Below, one piece after another: positions 1-12,231 of a stretch of DNA of 64,000 nucleotides. The stretch is from NCBI GenBank assembly GCA_018287875.1, contig JAGVVL010000002.1, positions 1,922,001 to 1,986,000 of the forward strand, given 5' to 3'. The notes under the pieces were generated by a model that searched no databases, was not told where the DNA came from, and worked only from the letters and a program-made list of their open reading frames with translations. The position numbers and the translations under genes are program-made. This DNA comes from Nigrospora sphaerica. Lineage: Eukaryota; Ascomycota; Sordariomycetes; Amphisphaeriales; Apiosporaceae. The number at the start of each line of letters is the position of its first letter. Positions within the stretch are counted from its first letter, which is position 1.

Positions 1-1402
1 GTATCTATCTCCTCGTATGGATCACGGGCGGACCGGAGTTGGGCATATGGGAGCAGCAATACGCGATGCGATGCAAGGCGGGGAGAGGGGGGAGTACGGG
101 GGTGTTTATTTATTGGATGTAATGGGATCCCATCAAGCGGGCAGGAGTAATAATCCTCAGGATCGAAGCAATACGGATCGTCGTTGACAGGTGGCCCTGG
201 CTCCTGCCATTCCAGCAGCAGCCAGTGCCTTCCTGCCCCGAATGCCCGATCCCATCTCTTTTACCCCCGCGTTAGGAGCGGATGGACGCTGGTGAACTGT
301 GTCTCCCGCGCAGGGAATGTCACCCGTTCACATCATAATGAGACCTACCCCGAATTCAACATCGAAGCGGCTAGATAGAACGCTGCCACGCTGCTGTCAC
401 GCGTGCCTGTCTCGCCCGTGCTGGTTTCGGTTTGATCGATTACTTCGATGCGGCCTGCAAGGGACCGAACCATGCACGGCCACACACGTCCTGCCTCGAT
501 GCAGATATCTAGGCACATAATGTATGAAGTACTTACGGGCTTACAGTGTATGTATGTGCATTGTAGAATGGTATACCGGCATCGACCCGCAGCGGCTTCG
601 TTAGGCTCGGCCCTCTCCTGTTCTGGCCGGCTGGCTCATCCCATACCAATCGTCTCTTTTCTCTGCCAATCTGCTGGTGCAATTAGCTCTCGCGTTCTGG
701 GGGACGGCTCCAGCTCTAGGGCCCGGCGGGCTTGGATAGGCCCAACTGGGTCCGAAAGGGCCCCACCGGAGCACCCGGGCTTCGTGGATCACCACGGCAT
801 TGCCATGTACTGCCCACGACGCCGACAATGCCCTCTGTCATGCATTGAAAAGGAGACGAGCCCGCACAACGAGACATGCCGCAGCTTTTTGACTGGCGAG
901 TTGGGTTTCTTCTCCTCAATTACCGCCGGTCCCCCGCTCTGCCCCAGACGGCGCCGCGGATCCAGGAAAGAAAATAAAAACAATCGCATTCGACTTCAAA
1001 TTGGACCCAGCAAACTGTCATTGCTCCTTGAACCACCCTCCTACCCAATCCGTACAACCAGTGCCGCGTGCTCCGTACCGCGACCCAGACTCGATTGACT
1101 CGAGCCCCCCTCCCCACTAGGTAACCAAGAGGTAGGTAGTGCCAGGTACTCCGTACTGGGCGTTACGTGCCTTTCCCAGACCCCCGATCCGTCAGTCGAC
1201 CCTGGGCGTCCTTTCAACTCGTCAGCAACACCCGACCAACCGACTTCTGGCGCGCCACGAAGCCCCTTTGATCCTGCCCAGCGCGCCGTTGGACCTTCAT
1301 CCTACGCCCCCTTCTTCCAACCAGCCCGCAGAACCGCCGACGCTGCCGGACCTCGAACGGGACCCTCTGCAGCTGTAGTCCCCTTTGCCGTGGACCGTCA
1401 AG
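1..1402. other. Upstream intergenic region of the HOOK gene
   Basis: No gene is supported here. The open frames are short, lack recognisable domains and overlap on both strands. The last few hundred bases before the HOOK start are C-rich with few ATGs, as expected for a fungal promoter and leader. A TACTCCGTAC element at 1147 belongs to a motif that recurs in other gaps of this window. Confidence 0.6.
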
Positions 1403-4400
1403 ATGCCGCGCACTAGGTTTTCCAAGGACCGTCAGGATGTCCTGTTGGACTGGGTGAGTCCCGCCGCCCCTGCACCCCGGGGCTTTCTTTGCGGATGATG
1501 GGGTGCGTAGGTAGCTAACCGCCTCGGCTGCGTACAGACGCGCAAGATGATGACGGATGGCAAGCGAAAGCCGGGCCCCTCCAAGATCGAGGACTTCTAC
1601 GACGCTTCCATTTTCTCCGACCTCCTTTCCATCTTTGACCACGAGTACGACCCCTCAGAACTGCAGGAGAACCTGTCCATAGCCGCCTCCACGGGCGGCC
1701 GCCCCGCCGAGGGTCGCCGCCGCAACCTGCACATTATCCACGTCGCCCTGCGCGACTTCATACGGCGAAACTGCGAGGGTGCCGAGGTCCTGGTCACCGA
1801 CATCAACTTCCAGGCCCTCGACAAGGACCCCGATGTCCAGGGCATGTGCCAGATCTTGGCCGTCTTCCTTATGGCCAGTCTGAACTCCAAGGACAGCCAA
1901 CTATCCCAGAGCATCCTGTCCGGCATGCAAGACAGCGACGAGGGCCGCGTTCAGCTGGGCAAACTGCTGAGCATCATGGAAGAGTGCCAGGCCAGAATCG
2001 AGCAGGGGGCCGAGGCCCCTGAACCCAGCCATGACATCCCTTCGGCCGCCGCGAGCGCCCACGCCGCCCCCGCTGTCGAACACGAGGACGACCTGGCTAA
2101 GGAGGCCGAGATGGTCCGACTTCGCCGCGAGAACGACCGATACGCACGCCTCGCTGCAGATATCAAGACCAAGCATGACCACTTGCAGGACAGCTACAAC
2201 GAACTCAAGTCCATCCATGCCGAGACCGTCGCGGAGAGGGACGAGCTGCAAAGAGAATTGGATTCGGGCGCGTCCAACTCGGAGCTGCTGGCGCGGACGA
2301 GGCGAGAGCGCGACGAAAAGATTCGCCTCATTGACAGCCTTGAGATCCAGATGGAGGAAACGCGCACGCAGAAAGAGGCGTTTGAGCAGCTGGCCAAGCG
2401 CCTCGAGGCCGAGAACAAGAAGCTGGCGCCTCTCTTTGGTGAGAACGAGGACCTGAAGAAGATCAACGATGATCTCGCCAAGAAGGCCAACACGGCCGAG
2501 CATCTCAAACAAAAGCTCGAGATTATGCGCCCGCTGGAGAACGAAGTTCAGAAGCTACGCAGCGAACGGGCGGAGCTCTATAAGGAGCAGGAGAAAATCA
2601 TCTCGTCGCAGAAGCACCTGGCCCAGCTCAAGGCGGAAAATGACAACTACGCCATGAAGATGCGCTCGTACGAAATCCAGGAGAGTGAGTACCGTGACCA
2701 GAGAGTTGGGTGGACCATGCAATACCAGCAGCTCCAGCGACATGCCGAGAGCCTCGAGGCCAAGGCGAAGCATGACGAAGACATGGTCAAAGAACTCCAA
2801 GAGAAGCTCATGATGCTGGATCCATCTGCGATGCCCGAAGAAACAACCTATGATGCGCAGCCGCAGGCGCAGGTCATGTCCCTCGAGGATGAGCTGAATG
2901 GAAACACCAGCAGCGACATCTCACTGAAAGATCTCGAAGTCTCCCGGCTGCAGGCGGAGAACGCGCTGCTCAAGGCTAGCATCGGCACCGAGACCGAAAA
3001 GGGCCAGTTGCTGCAGCAGATCGAAACCGAGCAGGAACTCCGAAAGGCGTTGCAGCAGAGGTACAACGATCTGTTCGAGAAGCATACCATCGGGCAGAGC
3101 TCGCTCAACGCGCTGATCGACAACATTGACGACGAAGGGTTGGTTCACACCCTCCAGGCGGCGCTCGACGTCAACCATGATTTGCACATACTGATCAGCG
3201 ACTACATTAGAAACGATGCCTATTCCAACATGCGGCAGCAGATCCTCGCCGAGGAAACCCGCTCCAAGGACCTTGCCCGCAAGCTCGAGGCGGCTCAAGC
3301 CGAGTTTAGAGACAAGGAGCGTGAGCTGCTCGAGGCTCGTGGTGACAGTAAGATTATCTACATGAAATACCTGATGCGACAAGGCGTGGAGGCTGACCTA
3401 GACACCAAAGCCAATGCGATTTCCAAGGAGGGTCAGGATGTGCTCGCAGAGCTCAAGCAAACGGACAACATGCTAGCCGTGTCGCTCCGGGCCGACCTGG
3501 ATGCTCTGCGCAGGAAGTACGAGCTGCTGAAGAGCGACTTCGACGCCAAGCAAGAGCAGCTGGTGTCGGCCTTGATCGACAAGGAACAGCTGCGCAAGGA
3601 TGCCGAGGCGGCCAACAACGAGCTCAAGAAGGCTGTCGATGGCAAGGCCGTCAACCCGGACGTGGTCAAGACGACAGAGAAGATGGAGAAGCTGCGGACC
3701 AAGTACAAGAAGTTGAACGAGGTAAGTTCTACTTCTGTCGGTCGTCCCTTGTCGTTGGAATACCCCCCGTCGGACAGCGAGGATGACGGTGATTATGTCA
3801 AGATCAAGGTCAAGCACAGCACTGTTTTGGACCATCTGGGGTGGAAGCCCACGGCCCTGAAGACCGACCAGGAGGGGTATCCCGCGTACCAAGCCCCCCC
3901 GGACGGGCCCTTTGGCCGGCCCAAGTACCAGACACGAAGTATCTCGGGCACGAGGGCGAGGGCCACCGGCCCTCTCGCCGGGGGGGTCCTCCGCCCCGGC
4001 CCCGGCCTGCCGGAGCGGGGACTTCAGCCCGGGCGAGAGCCTCGGATTGTGCGAGAACCTCGCCCCGTGCGGGAAGCCTTACTTGCGCGGGACCCTCAAT
4101 CTGTTCCACCTCCGAACCCCAAGTCAAGTGGCTGGGCCGGCTGGTTTGGGATCCCAACTCGTTGAGCGCCTCGGCGCTCCGGGTTGATTTTGCAGCGGTG
4201 CGGGAGCTTAGCTGACGCTTAACCCCCACAGCAATATGAACAATCAGAACAGCAGCGCCATGAGCTCGAGAAGACCATGAAGGCTCTCCGGGCGGGCGGC
4301 GCCGAAGGCGAATTGAAGGTGCGTAGAGCCGGTTTTGCCTTTTTGCGGCGGAGACTGGTTCGCCTCGGGGTATACTTGACGTACTTGCGAGGCGAGTCGT

Positions 4401-4810
4401 CGTTCCGCTCTGATGGCTTTGCTATAAGGGATTCTCTCTCGCCTCCCATTTCTCGGTTTCGCTGGAACGTGTTGGCGGTATCTGGCGGCGTCGTGCCGTT
4501 GGGGGCCTTTGTGGCGAAGTGACAGTGAGAGTGTGCGTGGAATACTGACGCGGCCGTGTTTTGCAGACGCAGCAGGAGATTGTGATCAAGAACCTCCAGC
4601 GTGAGAACGCCATGATCGCGACGGCTTGGTACGACCTCACCAGCCGGCTGCAGAGCAACCACGTCGTGTTGCAGCGACGCAACGACGCGCCCAAGAGCTG
4701 GCTCAACAAGCAGAGGCACATGGTCAATGGTACGTCCGGACCCAGTGGCATCTTAGCCTGCCGAGGGAAGCGTAACTGCTAACAAAATAACAGCGACGCC
4801 GCGGAGATAG
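1403..4810 (+). CDS. HOK1: HOOK family protein (dynein adaptor for early endosomes)
   Basis: Fungal Hook links dynein and kinesin-3 to early endosomes through the FTS-Hook-FHIP complex. I model five exons: 1403-1453, 1538-3721, 4232-4318, 4567-4729 and 4794-4810, all with GT..AG borders and matching phases, giving about 833 residues. That length fits fungal Hooks. The N-terminal ~170 residues form the Hook/CH-like domain, with LEDFYD-like and YDPSEL-type motifs just after intron 1. Residues ~190-730 are almost continuous charged coiled coil. The C-terminal ~85 residues, spliced from three small exons, contain the AWYDLTSRL and SWLNKQR motifs I associate with the cargo-side tail, and end NATPRR. 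The ATG at 1403 precedes the conserved first helix. Intron 2 (510 nt) is long and open for most of its length, so exon 2 read straight through gives a different C-terminus. The next gene, PEBP-like, lies downstream on the same strand. The family call is confident; endosomal function is inferred. Confidence 0.9.
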
Positions 4811-5996
4811 GGTCTTTCCACTTGACAGCTGCCGCCTCCGCCCTTGGTCGTCTGCTGCCTTTGCCCTGCTGCTCGGGCGTCCCGGTAGCGGCGGTTCTAG
4901 TCGGCCGGTAGCAGTAGGGTCGGCATGGGGCTTTTTCCTATCTCTTTTCCTTGGGCTTCGCTGGCGTGTTGATGCTATGTTTTAGACCAGCATATTATAT
5001 ACCCTTCGGAGATACACGCAGTAGTTGCGGATTATATGGCGGGCACAGGAGTCTGGGGCGGGGGTGACATACAAGTCGGTAGTAGTAGCCGAGGGGCATG
5101 CTTGCTTACCTATTACTTACTGCTTAGGGTATAGAGAGAATGCGGGCGGGCAAGGGGCCTGTGGTCTGGTGGCTGGTGCGCTCTGGCGGCGGTTGTTGCT
5201 GCGCTTTACCAGCCCAGCCGTTTAGTTTGATCGATAGAGAAATGAGACAATCACCGGCCGACGTGGGAGAAGTGAGATTCGTCTGCCAGTCTGGCATGCG
5301 TTGTTGCCCAATGGAATCTGTACGGACCGGCAGGCTCTGTATCCCACCCAGCCGTAGTAGTACACACAGTATGTGATAGGTTGAGAGAGGGTACTTTAGG
5401 ACAGCAAGTAGCCTGTCAATGACGGGCGGGCCGTCAGGAGCGCGGGAGGATATAGCGAGGGGGCCGAAAAGGGCCCGCCTGTTTCTCACGAGGTGGCACG
5501 TCGATCGCTAAATCAATAGCTTGGCGTAGGTCCCGTCGCTTTGCCAGATGGGACGACCAAGCCGAAAGGGCGCCGGGCCCATCCCCTACTGACCATGACC
5601 ATACAGGCACTTTTCGTTCCATTTGTTGCGGGATTGCTCGTCTCGCGCGTTTCAGCCCGTGGGTTTGGCGGTTAAGAGTGGATGCTCCGTCTCGCGAGAC
5701 CCTCGAGCCACCTACCTTACCCATTGGGCGGAAGCGAAGAGAAGGGGCGGGGGGGCTGTTTGTTGCCCGGTCGCTCGGGCGTCGAGGGGTTTTTCCCTTG
5801 TTCCCTCGCCTTTTGGGTCTCCTTATTAAGAAGGGCCGAAGCGCTTTTCGCTTCCGGGTTTCTGAGTCTTGTTACCTGCCCGCCGCTGATCGTTGTTACT
5901 TTTTGCCCTTTTCCAACCGTCCGGTTCAACGCGCGCGCGCGTGCCTTCTCCCTGCCCCCCTCTAGTCGAGGCCGTTCACAGGGAAGGTGAGAGTGG

Positions 5997-6036
5997 GTGT
6001 GTGTGTGTGTGTGCGAAAGAGAGAGAGAGAGAGAGA
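5997..6036. repeat. (GT)n-(GA)n compound microsatellite
   Basis: A run of GT dinucleotides passes directly into a run of GA dinucleotides about 220 nt upstream of the PEBP-like start codon, probably in its promoter or 5' leader. Confidence 0.9.
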
Positions 6037-6130
6037 GCAGGCGCGCTCTTCCATCGACGGCGCTACTCCCTCCCTTCTCTTTTGCCTTCGCCCTAACCAC
6101 CGCCCCTGCCGCCCTCCCTGCGCGCTCTCT

Positions 6131-6153
6131 CCAATCCTCTCCCTCTATATTTT
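6131..6153 (+). promoter_or_regulatory. CCAAT box and TATA-like element of the PEBP-like gene
   Basis: CCAAT lies at 6131-6135 and TATATTTT at 6146-6153, about 105-125 nt before the ATG at 6258. Both sit inside a CT-rich tract, the usual setting of filamentous-fungal core promoters. The assignment rests on motif and position only. Confidence 0.4.
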
Positions 6154-6257
6154 CTTTCTCCCTCCCTCCCCCTCGGGAGTCCTTTCGACGCCCTCCCTTT
6201 CCCCGCCCCCCACATTCGTCGCGTCGATCCTTCTTCCCCCCTCCTCCCCCAAAGATC

Positions 6258-7468
6258 ATGTCGGTCCGTTCCCTGCTGCTGGCGCTGGTGACGGCGGCCA
6301 CGCAGGTGGCCGGTAAGACGCCCGCGGGATTCAGACCGGGCACCGACACGGATTTGGTGGTCCGCTACGGACGGGTCGCGCCGCCCGACGGCGCCGTGGT
6401 GGACAAGGCCGGTACGAGCAAACAATTTCACTTTTCTTTCCTTTCTCCGTCTGCATACATGTATACACGCACACCTCGCATATATATATAAATTCTCCAC
6501 TTGTTGGCTGTTAGTTTCGACACGCCGCCTTTTCCTGTTCTTCTATTGGGATTGGCCTCTTTCCCGCGTACAATGGGGGGGTGGAGGGATGGTGTGTGTG
6601 TGCGTGTGTATCGATGGGAACTGGGTGAAGACGAACGACTAACACGCGCCCTTCCCCCCCGTCTCCAGTGATAGGATCGGCGCCAGTCCTGGGCACCGAG
6701 AGGCCGCTCCCGCCGGGCCACGAGTACGCCGTCGTCATGGTTGACCTTGACGTGCCCTTCGATGTGCACCCGCACGTGCTGTTGCACTGGCTGCAGACGG
6801 GGCTCCGGCCAGCCATGACGGCGAGTGACGACAACGATGCGGGCCGCCGGTTCTTCGCCCTGCACGACGCCGACAACGACGACGACGACGCCGAAGAAGA
6901 AGACGGGCGACCCCCCACGCTGCTAGCCACGTACCTGGCGCCGGCGCCGCCGCCCCGCGTACCCCTCAGCCACCGCTACGCGACGCTGCTCATTGACACG
7001 ACGGCGCTCACGCCCGCCGGGCGAGCCAACCTCGCTGCCGCGGCCGCGACACGTCTTGGCTTCGACGTCGCCGGCGCGCTGGCCGCCGCCGGCCTGCAGG
7101 ACCGCGTCGTCGCCGGCCACTACTTCAACGTGACGAACCCGGGCCCCGCCGGTCGCGACGCGGCGTCGACCACGACCACGACCACGACTACAACGGCCGC
7201 CGCCTCGGCCACGTCCTCGTCCTCGGGCCCCTCGGGCCCGTCCGCCTCCGTCTACCCCGACGACGACCTCGACGACCTCCTGCTCGGCCGCAACTCGTCA
7301 ACGGGCGCCGGCGCCGCCCAGCCCTCGGGCGTCAACACGGGCTCCGCCGCCGCCATCAGCAGCAAAGCCGCCCTCGCCTTCTCGGCTGCCCCGCCGCGGG
7401 CCGTCGCCCTGCCGCCGACGCTGCTGCTTTTGGTTATCGCCGCCGCCGCCCTCGGTCACACCTTTTAA
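6258..7468 (+). CDS. Secreted, probably GPI-anchored PEBP-like protein
   Basis: Phosphatidylethanolamine-binding-protein (PEBP) fold protein predicted to act at the cell surface. Two exons, 6258-6411 and 6669-7468, with a 257-nt intron, give about 317 residues. Residues 1-19 form a signal peptide (basic start, Leu/Ala core, ending near VAG). The PEBP core shows MVDLDVP followed by LLHWLQT, matching the family pattern MVDPDAP..LHW, and later a GHYFNVTNP segment near the expected C-terminal part of the domain. After it comes a Thr/Ser/Ala/Gly-rich spacer, including a run encoded by ACG-type triplets, and a terminal hydrophobic stretch (LPPTLLLLVIAAAALG) typical of a GPI-anchor signal. An Asp-rich insert (DNDDDDAEEEDG) interrupts the domain. 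The proline of the DPDxP signature is replaced by Leu. Ligand and function are unknown. Confidence 0.78.
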
Positions 7469-8910
7469 TTCCTCTTTGCCCCATCCCTTCCCCTACCTGT
7501 ACCTACTTATTTCTATACATCTTGCATGGGCGATAATACTATTTTGTTCTAGCCCGCCACTCCCCAACCCATCCATGATATCCCCACGTTTGTGATTTAG
7601 TCCCTCAGCCGACTCTGCTTGTTGCGACTAAGACGTACAACCAGAGAAGCGGAGGAAACGGTGTGTCCCCTACTCGTCCCGAATTGAGCATACCACACAA
7701 TCTCTCCAGAGCCGGGTACTGCCGGATACGGCGGAGGACAACTGGATATAACCCTTCCAAACCCGATTTTACTCAACACTATGCCGTCTAGCGCTATTTA
7801 GACGTTTGGTTTGGGATATCACGGCATGGACAGATGGATTGTATACGTGTATGCAGCTTCGGCCGTGGTCACCGGGCGACAAGGGCCTTTCGGCCGACTC
7901 GCTCGCTCTCCTAACCAGCGGCGCAGACGCTCGTTTCGCATAGTTGGCTCCCAGGTCGGCGGGTGCGGACGGACAGGTAGTTTGAAGAAGGGGAGGGGGA
8001 ACCAAACGCCCCCGATTGTAACCCCAGACAAGACCAGCCGGAGCTGCCCCTGGTGGCGTCTCAGAAGCAAAATGCCCGTGATGGTTGCCCGTTGCGTCCC
8101 GAGCCGTGACTTCTGTCTATTGGAAGGACTTGTTGCAAGGGCTATGCCTCCAGCTCAGCAAAAAAAAAAAAAAAAAAAAAAAAAAGAAATTGGGCCAGCA
8201 GAGTTACTCCTGCAGTGCGGACAGGTAAAGTGTCGGTCTCCCAATTTCTTACTGCAGCTACATCACACCCCTGAGGCCACCTCTCAGGTCTGTCTAATTC
8301 GTCAAGGTATTACACAGCATTCATAGGGTTACACAGTATTCATGCGGGATCGGCGCATGCTTGACCCTGGTCCATCTCCATGGCCCCGCTGCTAAAGAGT
8401 ACAACACGCAGAGCCGAATAGCCCCAACAACTCGCGGGTCTGAAGAATTACGGGAATCACCTCGTGCGCAATCCCGGGCTATTAAGCTGAGGAGCAGGCG
8501 GCGTTGGTCTGGCCACATACAGTCGGCGAGGGTCCAATTGCCAGTCAGAGACGAACGCCATGTCATTGGTCACCAATATCGGGCAGACATGCGAACGAGG
8601 ATCCCCCGATCCGCTGGACAGCACCCAAAACAAAGTAGAGGCAACTGACTCGTCGAAAGCCCGCCAGCACGTCACCCCGAGCAAAGTCAAACTTCGGGCC
8701 GCTCCGTACCCACACATGTCACCTCGTACCGCAAGGCCGGCTGCTCGCTCAACGGGGACCTGAGCCTGGTTCCCGAAGGGGGGTGGGGTTCGACTATATA
8801 CGGGTGGATGATTGTATAAGATGAGCGATGAGAGCCTAAGAAAGACGGCCCGGTGTCCGGATAGGACGTCTATACAACAGGGGTTGGGTTTGGTATGCGC
8901 TCGTCATGCA
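7469..8910. other. Convergent intergenic gap (PEBP-like / SUR1-like)
   Basis: It separates two converging genes and should hold both 3' UTRs. No coding region is supported. A 26-base A run at 8160 is the only strong structure. A TACCTACTTAT motif occurs just after the PEBP-like stop. Confidence 0.6.
8160..8185 (+). repeat. Poly(A) run of 26 bases
   Basis: An uninterrupted run of 26 A precedes GAAATTGGG. It lies between two converging 3' ends. It could be a simple-sequence expansion or the tail of a retroposed sequence; I found no clear target-site duplication by eye. Confidence 0.9.
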
Positions 8911-10208
8911 TCATGGGACTTCGTCTGAAAGCCGCCGCCGCTGGAGCGGAACGGCGTTGTCGTCGCCACCAGCGACGTGTTGGTAGCCTTTGCGGCGCAT
9001 GGAGCGGCGGCGGGCGCACCGCACGCAGCACACACAGGCGAGAACGGAAAGAACGATGATAGCGATGAGCTCAGCGACGAACTGTATCCAGTGAGTACCA
9101 ATCCAGGCCCAGAGCCAGTCGTCACCGGCGCCCCAGGTCCCGCCGTGGCCCTTGTTGTTGAAGAAAACCCAGCGGTCGGCCCCGGGACGGCCGTCCATGA
9201 GCACGCGGTACAGCGGTGCCCATTTCGATGTCGTCGGGAAGCCCGGCAGCGTGCCGTCGGGGCGCAGCCGCTTGTGGTACTCCTCCCAGATGGCCGTCAA
9301 GTACCACTGGCCCGAGTTGTACATCACGATGGCGTATGGCAGGAACCAGTTCCACTTGTACGCCAGCAGGCGCTCCGTCATCATGACGAGCCACGGATGC
9401 TCTGGCTGGCCGCCGATGATATTGTTGCTCAACGCTCCGAGCCCGCCGTCGGTCGTGAAGGCCGGCATGTAGCGCATGGCCTCGAGGCTTTCCTCACAGC
9501 CCTGTGTCCATCCAAAGGTCAGCGAACGCATTATTTCCGGGGCCGTCGAAAGGTGGCGATGGCCCGCCGGCGGATCCGGGGAGAGGGCCGGCACTCACGT
9601 TGTCCATGTCGATGTATATGCCGCCGTAGTGGCGGATGAGGAAGTAGCGCATAACATCGACCCGTTGGATGGGGAACTTGTAGCTGTCGTACGTAGACAA
9701 GAACCAGTTGTAGTGGTCTTCGATGAAGGTGCGCGACTCCTCGGTGTACCAGATCTATGCGATGCACAAGCCCATGTCAGTACCCGTCTCGACGACGCGG
9801 CGGTTCCACCGCATGGAGCTGCCCTCTTGGGCTCGCGACGCCCCTTGCGACGCTTCCTGGACCATATGCGCACCAACATACCTTCACATCCCATCCCGGG
9901 TTCTTGTCAATGCAAGACTGCCGCAGGCGGGCCCAGTCCTCGGGAATGTCGTGTTTCCCGGGCTCCTTCCAGTTGTGAAAGATCTGGTGGACGATCTGGG
10001 GGATGACGGGCGTGCGCGGGTCAGGGTCCGTCGCGTTGTGTAGCATCATGAGCCGGTCCTGCGTGATCTCGGTGCCGGCGTGCGGCCCCAGTTTGCCAAA
10101 CAGCTGCAGGAATGCTAGCACCCGGGTAACCACGTAGATCACAAGCGCCGTCAGCCCCAGGCCCGCAGCCCAGGGCACGATGCGTCGCGAACGCAGCGGC
10201 GCGAACAT
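8911..10208 (-). CDS. SUR1: SUR1/CSH1-type mannosyltransferase (GT32)
   Basis: Probable catalytic subunit of mannosyl-inositolphosphorylceramide synthase, which transfers mannose from GDP-mannose to inositolphosphorylceramide in the Golgi. Three exons on the minus strand, 10208-9882, 9754-9599 and 9501-8911, join in phase with canonical splice sites to give about 357 residues, close to the yeast SUR1 length. There is an N-terminal membrane anchor (residues ~10-34). Next come the GT32 start IPQIVHQIFHNWK, then IWYTEESR and SYKFPIQRVDVMRYF, and HYGGIYIDMDNGC with the DXD metal/sugar-nucleotide site at residues 158-160. A C-terminal transmembrane helix is followed by a Cys/Arg-rich tail. YPIQR-ADAIRYF and DLDDGC-type motifs are characteristic of SUR1-like rather than OCH1-like GT32 enzymes. 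The gene converges with the PEBP-like gene and diverges from a second GT32 gene about 2.7 kb away. Confidence 0.85.
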
Positions 10209-11793
10209 GGCCGTGTTTGTCTCGTGTCGCGCCTTGTCGTCCTCAGGGGGTGCTCTCCGTCCGATCCCGACCCGATGAGGTGGCTGGTCGTCGCGCGGCC
10301 GTGTGTACGTACATACGGGAATGCGGTTGTGCCTCGGCCGGTGTTGGGCGGCTCTACCACGCAGAGGCGATCGATGAAGGGCCTCAGAGGCGATCAGTGA
10401 ACGGCCTCAGCGTGGCGGGGGAATGTACAGAGGGGGGTGGGTGGGGGGGCAAGGAAGAGCGAGAGACGGTCGAATGAAACTGGGTAAGGCGGGAAGATGG
10501 ATCAAACGCGATTGCGACAAAGACGGCCTCGACCTCCAGTTCGGTCCGGGGGCCTGGCGGTTGTATACTGACTAAGCCGTGTCCAACTATCCTCTCTAAC
10601 CCCACGAGGCCTGGGCTTGGGGAGATCGGAACGGTACGGGTACAGACCGAGCGTGTAGGGCTTGCTTGAACCAGCGGCGGTGGGAAAGACCGGGAGAGGT
10701 ATCAGGGCGAGAGAGGGCGAGCTATCTATCCATTGCCAGCCGCTTGCCCACCCCCTCCATCCGAGCCGGCGTCTGGCACGGATCCTTGCATTATGGTATG
10801 GACGGTTACGATCACCCATTGGCATGTATAATTGGGTATCCACCAGCCTTCCTGCCACCGAGTCATTCCGTCCTCCTGACGGGAAACGTGGCAGCGGGGA
10901 GGGAATCTCGCGCGAGCAGGGCGAAAGCGCGAGTACCAGTACCGGCCGCCAACTGCGGCCAGGCCGCTCCTGTTTTGATGGAAAGAGACGGAGCGTTTAG
11001 CAACCGCAGCAAAAAGCCATTGGGCAGATCGAGGTTAACGCGAATGGATGGATGGATGTACGGGGAGTGGGTAATTACATGGATGTTTTAGGTCTTGTTC
11101 ACTGCGGGAGCCAAAGGTGACCCGGCTGCCTGGACTCCACGCTCGAACCTTCCTAGAAGATTTAGTTTGCTTACTGTGCCCGGTAGGGGTACGTCGTGAC
11201 AGGCTCGGGCTGTGGATTTTTATTTTATTTCTCGTAGCCGCAGGGGCCGGGCGCTCGTGAGAGTCGGTTTTGGGACTAGCTTAGAGAGCGACGGAGCGAG
11301 CCCCGGAAAAGACTGGGAAAGACCGTCCCTACCATCCCGGCACCATGGCAGCAACAACTGCACCCCGATCAACGGCACGCGGGCCTCGCCATGGCTTTTG
11401 TCCCTACGACAACGCTCGTGTTTCCACTACTACGTACTACCACCACGACCGCCTGCGCCTTATCTGCGGGCCCAAACCCGGTGGCTCTCCTTGGAAACCT
11501 GCTCACCAGGTTTCCCCCCCACCCGAAACCCGGAGCTCGACGCCAAGCCCCGGGTCCGGCCCCGTCCCTGTTGATTTATTTGGAGGCGAATATGCCGACG
11601 ATTGGGAAAGCAAGCGCCGGAAGTGCCCTTTTTTTCTTGTTGCACCCCTGCAAAACGGCGGGCGCCGCGGTCCTACCTTGGGTTGTCCGGCGTGACGTAC
11701 ATGGTAGTAGTAGCTGTGCCTCTGGCCAATTGCCGATCGTTTGGGAAGCTGAGGCGAGGCTGGGAGCAGGAAAAAGACACAGACATACGGGCA

Positions 11794-11810
11794 CCCCCCC
11801 CCCCCCCCCC
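11794..11810. repeat. Poly(C) run of 17 bases
   Basis: An uninterrupted run of 17 C in the divergent intergenic region. Confidence 0.9.
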
Positions 11811-12193
11811 AAGCATAGAAAAACAGTATTCAAGGACAATCCATCTATGTGCCCAGCCCTTCGCATCAGCTCCGTGCAGGGTAACCCCGTCCATCCTGTT
11901 CGGGCTCTAGAATGCGCCGCCGTCCGGCCACCGAGGCCGTTGAGGATCAAATCGCTGCTGGCACCCAAGGTAATTCCTCATGATCCCTGGTCCAGCGTGC
12001 CAATGGCCGGGCCGAGGTTGCATTGCTAGCCGTCCGTCCTGCTGGTCCCCGTAAGAGCTCAAGGTCGTGCGTTGGACCGTCATCCACCGCCCGTCCACCT
12101 TGCTTGCCATCAAGACCGGCTAATTGGCAGCGGGAGCGGTGGATGACACGTGGGCGGGTCATACCCACACTACGTACAGATGTAAGTCGCCTT

Positions 12194-12231
12194 GTATAAT
12201 ATACATATATATATATCTCTCTATATATACG
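12194..12231. repeat. AT-rich (TA)n tract
   Basis: A short TATAAT/ATATAT-rich patch in an otherwise GC-rich gap, about 650 nt upstream of the OCH1-type gene. It is too far from the start to call a TATA box with confidence. Confidence 0.7.

Larger units (their letters stand above)
4811..6257. other. Intergenic gap between HOOK and PEBP-like gene
   Basis: It holds the HOOK 3' region and the promoter and leader of the next gene. No supported gene is present. The final ~300 nt become strongly pyrimidine-rich on the plus strand and contain a GT/GA microsatellite. Confidence 0.6.

Noticed and set aside
448..1098. 216-codon open frame upstream of HOOK
   Set aside because: No domain, mixed with frames on the opposite strand, and located where the HOOK promoter is expected.
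11391..12029. 212-codon plus-strand open frame between the GT32 genes
   Set aside because: It reads through a C17 homopolymer as poly-Pro. There is no homology that I recognise.
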